Positions 11,641 through 23,311 of a stretch of 64,000 nucleotides of DNA are shown piece after piece (position 1 is the stretch's first letter; each line of letters starts with the position of its first letter). The DNA comes from Adiantum capillus-veneris. Its lineage: Eukaryota > Streptophyta > Polypodiopsida > Polypodiales > Pteridaceae. Position numbers and translations under genes: made by a program. Below the pieces are notes generated by a model. The model had not been told where the DNA came from and made no database searches. It saw nothing but the letters and a program-made list of their open reading frames with translations. The stretch spans positions 178,986,740-179,050,739 of the forward strand of contig CM043944.1 in NCBI GenBank assembly GCA_014529385.2, given 5' to 3'.

Positions 11641-11785
11641 TGTGTGTGTGTGTGTGTGTGTGTTCTTACCTGTGCAAGCTTGCCCGATCCGTCGGAGGAG
11701 CTCCAATGGAGCTCCTATTGGACCTCCTCCGGTGGATCGGGCGAGCGTGCGCAGGTAAGCACACACACACATGCATTCACACACA
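11641..11785. repeat. Long foldback (inverted repeat) bounded by (TG)n and (CA)n
   Basis: The left arm, (TG)n then TTCTTACCTGTGCAAGC and on to 11707, is closely complementary to the right arm 11717-11785, which ends in GCAGGTAAGC then (CA)n. The arms are about 65 bases including the dinucleotide tracts, with only a few mismatches. The 9-base loop (11708-11716) contains GGAGCTCC. No ORF is supported. It could be a MITE-like element or a hairpin-RNA locus. Confidence 0.75.
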
Positions 11786-11924
11786 TCAAAAAACTTGCAC
11801 ACATAGCACAAACACACACACAATCATGCATACGCACACACATTACACTTTCATACACACACATACATACATACATACACACACATATATAAACACTTGC
11901 ATTCACAACATCAACACACTTGCA

Positions 11925-12706
11925 TACATACACACATACACATATATAAACACTTGCATTCACAACATCAACGCTTGCATACATAGCACAAACACAAACA
12001 CAATCATGCATACAGACACACACATATTACACTTACATTCACACACACACAATCATGCATGCACATACATCCACACACACACATATAAACACTTGCATTC
12101 ACACACATCAACACATTTGCATACACACATACTAAACACACTTATAGTAACAATTACAATGATGTAAGAACAGGTCGTTGTAGAGAAGAGGTATACAAAT
12201 GTCAAAGTGGATTTGTATTTTTCCTTGCCATGAGCAAGTAGAGAATGTTTTTTTTTTAATTTACATTTTACATCGTTATGCTGCCGAAATTTAGAAGTTT
12301 ATATTTGTATTGCCATGCATACGCACACATACACATATATAAACACTTGCATTCACAACATCAACACACTTGCATATATAGCACAAACACACACACAATC
12401 ATGCATACAGACACACACATTTTACACTTACATTCACACACACACAATCATGCATACATCCACACACACACACATATAAACACTTGCATTCACACGCATC
12501 AACACACTTGCATACACACATACTAAACACACTTACAGTAACAATTACAATGATGTAAGAATAGGTCATTGTAGAGAAGAGGTATATAAATGTCAAAGTG
12601 GATTTGTATGTTTCCTTGCCATGAGCAAGTTGAGAATGGTTTTTTTTTTAATTTTCATTTTACGCCGTTATGCTGCCGAAATTTAGAATCTTATATTTGT
12701 ATTGTT
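11925..12706. repeat. Tandem duplication, 391-bp period, of a CA-rich minisatellite and unique tail
   Basis: The non-repetitive tail (GGTCGTTGTAGAGAAGAGG... GTTATGCTGCCGAAATTTAG) occurs at about 12163-12302 and again at about 12554-12693, both 391 bases apart. The CA-rich head with (ACACTTGCATTCACA)-type units is also repeated, with small length differences. The long His/Thr-rich ORFs here are translations of the repeat, not genes. Confidence 0.8.
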
Positions 12707-12746
12707 CATTGCTAAGAAGATTTTTGTTGTTTGTGGTTGATAGATT

Positions 12747-15700
12747 ATGGCTCGTACACCATCTAAACGTGACAGGACAGGTATCTCTCAAAGTAAGTTC
12801 AAATACATTAAGCTATTTGTGTTCTTTTTATTTGTCTCCACATGCTCACTAAACTAGTTGTGTTCTTATTGTTTTTTGCTTGTAGGAGTAGGATACACAT
12901 TAAGGTCTGGCACTACAGGGCATAGGGCCAATGCACGATCTTCCATTGCATCTTCCAATGTCCGTCGAAAGGAGGATATTTTGGGTGATGTGCATGAAGA
13001 AGAGGTGTTCATAGATATTCATGCTACACAAGGTGAATTGGTGGCTCACAGTGTGTCTGAAGCAACAATAATGGTTGCTAAACCTCCCGATCATCCAACA
13101 GTATTTGGAAAGGATGTTCATGGTCGAATATTGGAGGAGATTCTAGAGGGTTTTATTGTAAAGAGAGGTGGGGAACCTCCTCGCATTCCTCTCTGCAGCT
13201 TGATGGAAAATGAATCCATTAGAGCGGTGGGTCCAGGCAATGAGGGCTTGGTGAAAAGGTCTGAGATGTCTGGATACAGTGTTCTTGGAGCTCCATTTCT
13301 TGTGTCATTTAAGAAGCCAGGCCATGATCACCATTATGTTTCCGACTTAGACAAAGATGAATGGGGGCCTATTTGGCGAGAAATAAGCGATGATTTTGAT
13401 AATTCCCTTCCCCTTGAGTGGGAAGACTTAAGGGGGAAAAAATTTATCGTTTTCGATGGTAATCAAGGTTTGAAAACTTGGATGCGCTTAATAAAAACAC
13501 GTAGCTGATTTCTTTTTTGTTTAATGTAAAGTTGACTTGTATTACTCTATGCTTTCTAATTTTCTTTTTTTTTGTTGTAGAACTTTCAATGATAAAGTGG
13601 AGACATTGTTCTGTGAAGTGTCAATTTGTCTATGTTGATAGAAGTGCAGAGGGGGAGCTTATGCTAGCTTTGCGCTCTCAAAATGAGTAGGCACATTTGT
13701 TGTTTTTAAAGTTATTTCTATTACTTTATCGATGTCATTCGCTTGCCATTTAATTTAAGATATTGTGGTTTAGGATTGGTAGAACCACGGTGAGCACAAA
13801 TTTTGGGCAGGAGATCTTCTTGTTCCAAAAACTGGCTGTGGCAATCAAAGATTCTTTAATGAAAGACTTTCCCCAAGATTGGGTTCGATGGATAGAGGTA
13901 GAGCTTGCTTGTGAGAAGAAGGCATCTAAAGGGAGTTGGTACAACACTCCTGCTCTTTTATTAGCAATGCTCATATGGAAGGTATATTCTTTTGCCTTAA
14001 AGTACACTTTTTATGTAATCTCTAAAGCTTGACAGTATTTTGTAAAATCTTACTTTTTTTTTCATTTGCTCTACAAAAGGAATACTTTGACTTCTCTTAT
14101 CAAAGAGATCCAAGAGATCAAAGATCCCTCGATTTTGCTGCCAGAAAAGGAAATGGTTACTCGAGGAAGAGTAGAAAAAATATTCAAAGAAAGAGCTTAT
14201 AAGGTAAACACTTTCTCTTCTCACCGTTTGTGTTTGAATTTCTACAAAATTGTAAGTTGACATGTCATTTGAATTTGATTTATTTGATTGAAAAATTGAT
14301 TTGATTTGATCTCGTGCTAATGCAACATAGATGTTGGCCATTGCCAACCCCGCCAATGGCCAAGGGTTCTTCTCTTTATTATTTAACTTCAATTGGATAA
14401 GAGAAAACGATCAAGTGGGCCTTACAAGAGACAAGGTCCACTCTTTGGCAACTTCTAAAATATCACCAGAGAGGTAATAATTTTTGGATAAAAAATACAC
14501 ATGAAATCATCAAATGAATCAATGCATTTATGGTTTGTTTATTGTTTGCTCTATAGGAAAAAAGAAATCTTGCTCTCTTTGATGCATTGCCGTGTAGATG
14601 ATTTTACTTCTGAGCGTTATATTAGTGCGATGAAATTTAGAATGTACTTGCGTAAAGAGTGGTATTGGGGAAGTATCTTGAAGCAATGCTGAAGGATCAA
14701 AGGAAAATTGATTGAAGAAATTCCGGAGGGCTTTGAAGCATGGTTTCATCACCAATTGAGGGACCACATTGATAAAGATTTTGTGGAGCTTTGGAGTAAG
14801 CTCAACACAAAAGAGTCGGATGAAAAAATTCCAGATCTTGTGGAATCTTCGAGGAGAGTATTATTCAGGTAATACAATTTATATCTTTATGGTTGTTATT
14901 CTATTTTTTACTTAGAGTTTGTATAATAGATAATTCACTTAGGAAAGGAGTTCAAATATAGATAACTGCATTTTATGTAGATGGCTAATTCAGCTTTACA
15001 ATCAAACTTTGTTGGAGAAGTTGCCAATTGCTGTTGAAAGTTGGAGGGACCTCTCTTGTGAGGAGTGTATGTATCCACTATGGATGAGAGATTATGGTTT
15101 GATTGCTTGGGAAATTGAGTATTGCCCTTGGTGGCTAGCTTACACTCGAGGCACCTACCCACGTGATGAAGGGAACTTATATAAAGGTTATTTTTGGCAT
15201 TTATAAAAACTACAAAATTGTTAAAGTGCTCATACTATTTAGATTATGTTTGTGAGAAGTATATTTTTGTTTGCTTTAGAGCACGTTCTTGAAGAAATGA
15301 AAATGGTATTGAGGAGATTGGCTCAGCTTCCAAGAAAGCCACCTCTTCGTCGAAAAGAGTAAACATTAGTACAATCTCCTCTATAAAGAAACGATTGGAT
15401 TTTGTTAGATCCAAGAAGCCCAAGAAGTCTCCCAAAAGAACCAAAAAGGTGCTCAAGGCTCCACAAGTAAACTTGCTTGTATAGATATCTAGCTGTCACT
15501 TTCTTTCTACTCAACAATTCGTGATGAAATATTTTATTTTCTGATTATATAGTGCCTTCCATAGATTGTGATGTGACCGTTATTGACAACATGCTAGATG
15601 TTTACAAAATTTCTCTCGATGATGAGAAATGGTAAACACATGTGAAAAGAAAGACTAACTATGTGTGGTGTGTGTTGTGAATGTTTGAAATACATGTATT

Positions 15701-16722
15701 TGATCGTATGCAAGATCTTGGATTTTCTTCATTCAGCCCATGTTGATGGGGAAAAGAGAAATGAAGTGGCCTCTCTTTTGTTTGCGGATTTTCCAACAAA
15801 CTTTAAAGTTGAAATTTTTTCAGAGCACGAGGTATGCATCCTTCAAAACTACAATGGATAGTCTATGACAGTTTTAGAACTTTAATTAAATTAACAATGC
15901 ATATTATGCAGGTCCCTCCATGGAATCAATTCTCTCGAAAATTAAGTAAGAAAGTGTCCATAATAGCTTCAAAGTATGTGGCAGACAATGGGTGTTACAT
16001 CACATTAAGCTCCACTGATCACTTTGGCATTGTGTCTAGCCATGCCATCGAGATGGGATTCAAAATGATGCACACCATCCCCGATGGTTATGTGCAAAAG
16101 ACCATTGAGATTGAGAGAGTAAGTAACTTTATTTGTTGATTGAAAAGCATGCTCGTAGTTTTCTTCAATTAGATCACATTCTAATTGTAATTTGTAGGTG
16201 GAAACACTATTGTTAGGATTGTTTTATCATAAGGGTCAACGTCCTATCTACGATCGACGAGATGGAGAGAGCGTGGACAACAACTCTTTCGATGCCAAGT
16301 CCGGAATACTGGTGGAGCGCGCCGACGGAGAGTACATTGGAGGACACGCTCTTAGAGGTGCCGTCGAGCGTAGCCTTGACTTCTTTTAATAAGAATATAT
16401 GCTTCCTGCTCTGCGTTATTGGACTATGTTACATAAAGTAAAAATGCGCATATTTTTTGCTTTTTTTTCCTAGCTTGTGCGGACATTTACTGCGGAGCAC
16501 ACCTACATTGTTGATATGTTTTTTGGATGTGGTGGCTTGGGCAATGTTTGCGTTGAGTTATCTAGACACTGTCTCTGCATAGATAGTGATCCAGAGGTCT
16601 TCCATCAACATCTTTCATGCTTCAAGGCTCCATGTAACGTGCTATTTCAGCAGTTGATGCAGATAGCGATGAGGAGACTGATTGGCAACAACATGAGCCC
16701 GGATCACATTGCCCTTGATTGA
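12747..16722 (+). pseudogene. ParB-like domain plus DNA amino-methyltransferase-like gene, 14 exons, decayed
   Basis: Proposed exons: 12747-12792, 12886-13500, 13581-13686, 13774-13981, 14080-14203, 14331-14473, 14557-14868, 14981-15186, 15280-15466, 15553-15631, about 15694-15831, 15912-16118, 16198-16386, 16474-16722. Most have GT-AG borders and matching phases. The N-terminal part reads like a ParB/Srx fold (IPLCSLMENESIR ... GKKFIVFDGNQGLKTW, where DGnHRL is usual). A basic linker (SKKPKKSPKRTKK) near 15410 suggests nuclear targeting. The C-terminal part follows beta-class DNA amino-methyltransferases: CYITLSSTDHFG, GFKMMHTI, and motif I VDMFFGCGGLGNVCVELSRH. The motif IV position reads VTVIDNML, not DPPY. 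Lesions: TGA 14690-14692, a frame change near 15300, phase breaks near 15553 and 15694, and a lost donor with TAA at 16387. The domain calls are by-eye inference. Confidence 0.6.
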
Positions 16723-17037
16723 CATCAACATTGGTATTATCTATCGGTTTCTCTAGTTTATGATTTTTATGGAACGACGTGTGACCATGGTGTTTGGGTG
16801 CCACTTTTTTGGTATTACTGAAGACATGTTGTTGGTGTTGATCGTCCTTATCAATTCAGCCATGATTTCATATTTATTATGCTAGATAGAAGTTAGTTGA
16901 GAGCTTTGGATTTACTAAAGTAATATACCAACACATGCTTTTTTGCGTATGTAATTTCTTCTTCCCGTGAGTAGATTTGAAAGAGAAAAGAAAACATACA
17001 AAAGAAGCTACCAAGCTACAGGTGAAGACCGCAAAAA
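16723..17037. other. Spacer, no feature seen
   Basis: AT-rich sequence between the methyltransferase-like pseudogene and the lysine-rich ORF; nothing recognisable. Confidence 0.4.
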
Positions 17038-17520
17038 ATGGAGTCCAAGGGAGGTAAAGGGACCAAGAACCAAGAACCCTGCAAAAAAGGTTCAGAGGAT
17101 CCCAAAGATTTACTCAAGTGGATGTATGCGGAAACAAAAGCTTTAAAGATTAAAGAAGCTCTAGAAGCTCAAATAAAAGCAACAGAAGAAGCGGCTGAGC
17201 AGCAAAGACAAGCAAAAACTGCAGAACAAAGCGAGTAACATCCTGATCAAGGAGAGATGTCTCCAAGATCCTCTTCACCAACTATGGGACAAGAAGATTA
17301 TCTCATGACGAGTCCAGGGCCTTCACTAGCTGATAAATCTAATGAAGGCAACGTACCAAAAGGAAAAGAACCTGATAAAAAAAAAAGAAGCTAATTTCAA
17401 ACAACCCAAAGAAGCCAAAACAGCTGAAGCAGGACCTTCCTCTACCACAACTCAAGCAGAAACAATTGAGGCATTCATGAAGCCTTAAGAAGCCGAAGCA
17501 GCTGAGGCATCCACTAAAAG
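17038..17520 (+). pseudogene. Lys/Ala/Glu-rich ORF, probably retroelement accessory or gag-like
   Basis: From ATG 17038 (MESKGGKGTKNQEP) a highly charged, low-complexity frame with coiled-coil character (IKEALEAQIKATEEAAEQQR) runs to TAA 17236-17238. It continues in frame (QGEMSPRSSSPTMGQEDY) until a poly-A frame slip near 17385, then continues as KEAKTAEAGPSSTTTQAE to about 17520. It ends just before a possible polypurine tract (AAAAGGTGGG) and LTR. No family is recognised. The position suggests the 3' part of an LTR element. Confidence 0.4.
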
Positions 17521-17529
17521 GTGGGCATG

Positions 17530-17715
17530 GGAACTCCTTCGACACCTGGTTCAATTTTTACATATATATGTATAGCCTTTTGAAAAGGCACCTGGAGATA
17601 TGAGTTGCCGGATACTGGCTGTGAGACCTTTTGTACATAAACACTACCTTTTGTGTATGAGAATAATATATGTTTTAAATATATTGTATATATGCTATGG
17701 TCTATTGAGTGTGAG

Positions 17716-17766
<51 letters not shown>

Positions 17767-17841
17767 GTGTATAGCCATGGTTTTTTCAAGCTTCAAACCA
17801 CCTTGACTTCATTGTATCAATTTCCCCACACAATTTCTACA
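17530..17841 (+). repeat. Short LTR candidate
   Basis: The segment begins TGGGAACTCC after a purine-rich AAAAGGTGGGCA and ends TTTCTACA two bases before a full tRNA primer site. It contains a (CT)n tract (17715-17764). Only one copy is visible, so the left border is tentative. Confidence 0.4.
17715..17764. repeat. (CT)n microsatellite
   Basis: About 24 CT units with one interruption. Confidence 0.95.
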
Positions 17842-17843
17842 AC

Positions 17844-17855
17844 TGGTATCAGAGC
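17844..17855 (+). other. Primer-binding site, initiator Met tRNA type
   Basis: TGGTATCAGAGC is an exact 12-base match to the primer site used by most plant copia and many gypsy elements. It lies directly after the proposed LTR end. Confidence 0.8.
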
Positions 17856-19080
17856 TTGGTCGGCTTCCCGCTTCCATCTCGAGTGTGTATCCCTCCTTGA
17901 ACCTTTGAAGCTGGAGGAGAAACCGAGCAGCTTGCTAAGCAAGATCAAATAGAAAATCAAAGCATTTGGTAGATCTCGGCAATATAGAAAAGAATCGAGA
18001 CTAAGGAGGTTGCAAAGTAAATCGGTAAGTCAAGGTGTGTGTTGAACAAGAAACTCTATTGAGTGAGCAAGGGAAAACATTCAAACTGTTGCAGATGGAT
18101 TGATTTAGTGCTAGGAAAGGGCTTGCAAGTAGAGCTCTATAAATTGGGAGCAAAGTCAAGCAACAAGCCCATGCCTTCAAAGGCTTAATTGCAAAGAAAA
18201 TAGAAGCAATAGAAGTAGCCCACAGAACTACGAGCCCAGTCGGGGGCAATGTCCTTGAGCAAGGCGAGTTGGGCAGCACCATTCCAAGGCGGGGGAGCAC
18301 ACACAGCGTGCAGCAGAGCAGGACATTCCGAAGGAAAAATTGGGCAAAGAGGCCGTGAGACAGGAGTAGCACTGGGTGAATAAAAGCGCAGTGAGCAGGA
18401 TCCCAAGAATGATCAAACACACACACACACACACACACATGCAATGTTGACTGCTCCCTATCTGGCTTCAATCATGCGATGATCAAGCTCTATGGATGAA
18501 ACTACAAGGCTGAAGCGACCCTTCCAACACTCTCTGATCACGCAACAGCTATAAAGAAAAACATTTCCTCCTTGGACGGCTGCTGCTTGCCTATCGCACT
18601 CATCAGAAATCCGTTTTTTCTTGTGTCTTGATTTGTCTTTGCCTTATATTGCATTAAAATCAAAAAAAAAAATTGGGCCTCCGCCCAAAGTGCTTTCCAC
18701 ACACCCTCACTACTCGCCTTTCAACTAGAGGTCCCACCAAGAAGGCAACCCTACTTGTGCTAGGTTTGACGAAAACATCAGTACTTTAAGAGTTTCTCTC
18801 GAGATGAGGCCCTTCAAGGGGTTTTCTAGCTAGAGACTCTTTCCGTGTAAAGCTCTATAAGAAAAGGAGCCAACTCCAGCACTTCAAGATGTGGTAAGCT
18901 CACTATAGGCAGAAGAAAGGAAGCAGAAAAATCCACTTTCACCGACAAATGGGGCTTTTATAGCAAGAGAAGGTGAATCATCCATAGATTTCATATCATC
19001 TTCCAACGTTCGAAAATGCTATGATTGTGGTAAAATGGGTCATATAGCAAAGAACATGCATCGAATGACAGATTGTTAGC
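17856..19080 (+). pseudogene. LTR-retrotransposon gag relic with broken zinc knuckle
   Basis: Downstream of the primer site no long frame remains. Near 19029 the sequence reads CYDCGKMGHIAKN and then a one-base insertion (AACATGC instead of AACTGC) removes the last Cys of the CX2CX4HX4C knuckle. The distance from the primer site (about 1.2 kb) fits a gag C-terminus. A (CA)n tract lies at 18417-18440. The rest is too decayed to assign. Confidence 0.45.
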
Positions 19081-20600
19081 AAAATGAGTATGCAAAGAAC
19101 ATGCAGCTAATGACAGATTGTTAGCAGTAACCTAGCACGGATACCATTTTTCGGAGTTTTCTTTGTAGAACATTTATTATTTTGATAAATCGAGAATATT
19201 GTAACTCCTATTTTCTCGGATAAACTCTATAATTAATGAGTTAGGGCTACAAGATTCGAGATTGTATCAGCCAGTCATTTCCCAGCTTTGGTAGAACTCT
19301 AGATTATTAGTTTTGACCACCCAAAAACTTTGGCTAAGGTATAAAAGCCAATTTTTGTAAGTGTTTTATAAGTTTTTGGATAAGAAATACACAGCGTGAG
19401 CTAATGGCGTTTACTCATCTCCTTCTCGCGCTTCCTACTCCCTCCCCAATTGTCACATTGCAGTCGTGTTTGTTGCATTGCAACCGTAGGTAAGAGCTCT
19501 ACGCATTGACGTAAGTAGCTCACAATATTTTTGTACCTTCCGGCATTGCCAACCTGCGGCCTAATTTCATTATAACTATAAATTACACTTTCAAATAAAA
19601 ACCTAAGCATAGGCGGGATATTGGGGCATCATTGCTAAGCGTTTAGATGCATTCTGGGTCAAAAACGACGAGGTCAAAAATCCATTGTTGTTGATGATCG
19701 TGATTTTAGAATTTGACATAAAGCGGGGTTTGAAACCATAAGTATGTGTGCTTATGTAATATAAACTTATCCTAGAAGTTTTGTTACGTTTGGATGTTAT
19801 TTGATGCTGTAACGGATGTGATTTGTTCGCTGTTGAGTGATTGGCTTTTGGTGATTTCAGTCACTTGAGTGTAGCTTGAGTTAGATGCGAGTTGTTAGTT
19901 GTTTTCAGAGAGATTGACAACCTCTTGTAGCGTCCATGCACTAGTCGAGTCAGTTTCATCCCATGGTTTGACAAATTAATCGTGGTTCTCGCTAATACTG
20001 CAATAAGATAGGATAGTGAGGTTAGACATGCGTCCCACATTTGGTGCCATTTTTGGGGATCGAAGAGACCTAAACTAGGAAGAAACATGAGCGTCTTGTG
20101 AAGTTATCCTTTATCTTCCTCTAGATTTGCCTAGAGTTTAAAACTTTCTTTTAGAAACCGCATAGCTTAAGATTGTTGTGTAGAGGTAGCTGGGAAGTGA
20201 TTGTACTTGCTGAGTGCCTTTAGGAACGTAGGATTGTAGAAATAGATTAGGATTTTGAGAATGATGGTAGATGAGACAAGTCTTAAGATTAGTGCTCAGA
20301 AAAACATAAAATACAAGAAAACGAGTGTTTGTGGACACTTTCCACAACCCCATTACATGAGAATCTAGGAGTAGGATAAGTAGGATCTGAGGTGGATTTC
20401 AAAACATTGCTCTCTCTGAAAGAATCAAGTGTGAGTTGTTATTGGAAGTTGCAGAATTTCAAGTCTACGGCTAGAAATAGCTCGAAGAGACTTGAAACCA
20501 CTCAATCCGACTAGAGAGTAAGCTTAAAAGTTGTCTGAACCAGTTGGTAAGCTCAAAGACACGTCGAGCTGAAAATTTCAAGAGTTAGCCAAAACTTAGA
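19081..20600. other. No gene seen; possible promoter-like TATA
   Basis: AT-rich DNA without a supported coding region. A good TATA box context (AAGGTATAAAAGCC, near 19338) suggests an old LTR promoter, but no LTR ends were found. Confidence 0.35.
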
Positions 20601-20723
20601 TTATCTAGTTTTTCTTGACATTTTATGCCAAGTTAAGTTTTTGATTGATTCATAGGCTTAAAATAGCTCATATAAAGACTGTCTTTGAAAAAATTACAAA
20701 AAAGTATTCATTTCAAGCCTGAA

Positions 20724-20745
20724 GTTAATAATCATGATTATTAAC
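20724..20745. repeat. 22-bp perfect palindrome, AATCATGATT core
   Basis: Perfect dyad centred between 20734 and 20735; the inner 16 bases are AATAATCATGATTATT, flanked by GTT and AAC. Confidence 0.9.
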
Positions 20746-21009
20746 TTTTTGCTCTAAATTGACTAAGGTTCATACCATTGACTCATTTCATGTGTACAAA
20801 CAACTTTTATAAAGGTCCAAGAGATTTGGATCACTAAATTGGCAAAAAACTGGGTAAAAACTAAAGTTTGTACTGACTTTTTAATCTTGAGTGTTAATTG
20901 GGAAATAATTTGTCCAAACTTGATGAAAATTGATTTCATAAGCTTATATTGATGTGATAAACATGTATACATGCTCAGTTGACCAAAAATTTGCAAAAAC
21001 TTGTCAATT

Positions 21010-21031
21010 GTAAATAATCGTGATTATTTAC
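21010..21031. repeat. 22-bp near-perfect palindrome, AATCGTGATT core
   Basis: Ten-base arms are fully complementary; only the central two bases (GT) break symmetry. It has the same design as the palindrome at 20724, 286 bases upstream. Confidence 0.85.
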
Positions 21032-22970
21032 ATCTGCCTCATTTTTCAACTTTTTGACCAAGTCAGCATATCACTAGTTTTAACATGTTATAATATACCC
21101 ACAAACGAAATTTGGTAAGATTTGGATCACTGGATTGAAAATTGTGACCAAAGTTACAAAGTCAGTCTGCGGACAGATAATTGATGACCATTTGACCAAA
21201 AATTATCTAAACTTGATGAAACTTGGCTAGCTGTGATCTTTACTAGAGGTGCTTAATAGTTATGTCAGTAGTTTGTGACATCCCCCTTCTTGGAAGAAAG
21301 TAATCATCCACGATTACGACATATCTGCAAATCGGTTAGCTCGGGATACGAAGCCGTTGAGGTTCCGAAGGACACGAAGCAGTTTGAGGTATATGGTATG
21401 TGGCCTTCCATGGTTTGCCTCGATGCAGTCATGCATGATTGCATGCTCATGCAAGGCACTGGCCATGGTTGCATGACATAGTCCAAAGTCAATTTCCCAG
21501 CAGGTACGCAAAGTCTCTTTCGCATTTTTGATTTTTATTTGTGTAAATTGTCACAAGCTGCATCGGCGTGAGTATTTACTCATGCAAGTTCAAGAAGCCG
21601 GCAAGTCAGGTCGGTATAAGTTCGTAATATGGTATGCAGACTCTTTTGCATTTGTTTTGGTAAAGTTTTTGGAACATATCGCATCGCTATGTCATGCAGC
21701 AGCCGTGCGTACCCTTTACGACGGCAAAGCACAAGCACGGCTTGTGACAATTATCGTAAGCGCCAAAATTTGATTGGTTTAAATATTGAATCAAGCAAGG
21801 CTTGAGAACCAACCGCCTTGCTCCGCAGCACGGGTTTACAAGTTGTTCCCTTTTGATGCAAAAGTATAGCCAATCTACCATGTTTTGTAATCTCAAGGAG
21901 ATTAGCACATCCTACTGCTTGACTTGATGCAGGAGGCATGTTGTTCGGCATGGCCGACTCCTTGTCAATATTTCTAGCCGTTGCCAAAGGATGCTTGTCA
22001 CACACTCTTAGCTCATTTCAATTGAAATTCCTCGACAAGGTTGATTCTTTTTGTCATGCTCTCTGCCTGTCAACAACCACCTCAGTTGCTATCAGAAAGG
22101 CTTCAAGTTAGGAATCTTGCATTGAGACTCCCACGTTTTGCATATGCTATGAGCATACAAACTTGGAAGGAATTTGGTAATCTGCTTGCAGGTTCTTTCA
22201 TTACATGCCAGATAGATGTATATGATACAAGAGACGTATATATATATATACACGCGACGACTCTCTCTCGTGTAGCAGACTAGGCTATGAGCCGTTATGG
22301 AACGAGTTCTTCTCCATCAAAATTTCAGGATGACTGGTTACAACGGGATAACCAGGTGAGCCTGATTTTAAATTTGTTTGTTTTTCATGTTTTCATTGGA
22401 AAACGTTGTCTGTTATGTAAAGCAAAGTGCTTTCACAAATTCACATGAAGCAAGGCTTCTCACGCGTGCCACGATACTACCCATTCACTTGGCATCAAGG
22501 GCATTGGCACGCCAGTTTGGGAAAATGTTACCATTACAATTTGCTCCCATTTTATGTGTGGCAACAACATGTTATGATGCGTCGCTCCCAAGGCAGACTC
22601 TGCAAGGCTTTTATGGTTTCGGCTCTCTTGCTTGAGGCTGTTATAGTAGCCAAGGGCTCACAATTCTGCATGCACGACATTCTAACCGGGTGGCATGAAT
22701 TCCACCAATTCATGGATTACGCTTCTGCTATCACACTCGCAACTCGGTCAAGGACAGATTAAGTGATGGATTCTTTAAAGTGTTTTTTTTTGTTGCTGTT
22801 AAAACAACAACACTAAAAGGAACCAAAAATTTGGACTTGATTCCCAGGCAAAGTGTCAATGCCAAGTCATCCTCATACAATCACGACCCCTACAAGGTAG
22901 GAGGGTCGGAATGAGTTTTATGTTTTTCTATTACCTCTCTCGATGAGAGAGTCATACCAGAATATTGCAG
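21032..22970. other. No supported gene; possible orphan first exon at 22287-22355
   Basis: Several 60-110 codon ORFs overlap here but none looks conserved. One short segment is exon-like: ATG at 22287, 23 codons (MSRYGTSSSPSKFQDDW...), then CAG followed by GTGAGC at 22356, with a TATA-like (TA)n at 22237-22253. No second exon was found. The remainder shows nothing recognisable. Confidence 0.25.
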
Positions 22971-22972
22971 TA

Positions 22973-23000
22973 GGAAATTTTGGAGGTCATTTGGAGGGCC
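22973..23000 (+). repeat. Left terminal inverted repeat
   Basis: It starts GGAAATTTTGGAGG and ends TTTGGAGGGCC. It pairs with 39912-39939, differing at positions 3 and 9. Confidence 0.7.
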
Positions 23001-23311
23001 ATAAGAAGAGAGAGAAAAATAGAGCGCGTCCAATGAGCATGAGGGCTACGTTATGTAGGAAAGTACGTGGAAAGACTCAAAAAATAGGAAAATAGCCTAA
23101 AAACTTGGATTGTGGCATCGTAATTTCCTTGCTTTTACCGAGATGTTAGGTGCTTGCCAGTGGTCCCACTTCTGATATTCTCTTATGGTCATTAACATAC
23201 TAAAGGGTGACCATTAAGCCCGCACAAGATATTGGAATTCTAAAACACTTTCCCTCCATTAGAATGCTTTCAAAGTGAATCTCCCTCCACTAAAGCTTTT
23301 CTCTGAGAGCT

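Noticed and set aside
11593-12526. His/Thr-rich ORFs of up to 175 codons
   Set aside because: Products of CA-rich minisatellite; no codon bias or homology and they cross the foldback.
11641-12640. CRISPR-like array
   Set aside because: Repeats are irregular, CA-rich and in a eukaryotic setting; no constant repeat with unique spacers.
18001-18471. 156-codon minus-strand ORF with hydrophobic text
   Set aside because: Antisense to the gag relic of the plus-strand LTR element and contains (CA)n translation; no motif.
22041-22762. Overlapping 80-111 codon plus-strand ORFs as a gene
   Set aside because: No shared frame, no splice-consistent chain and no recognisable motif.
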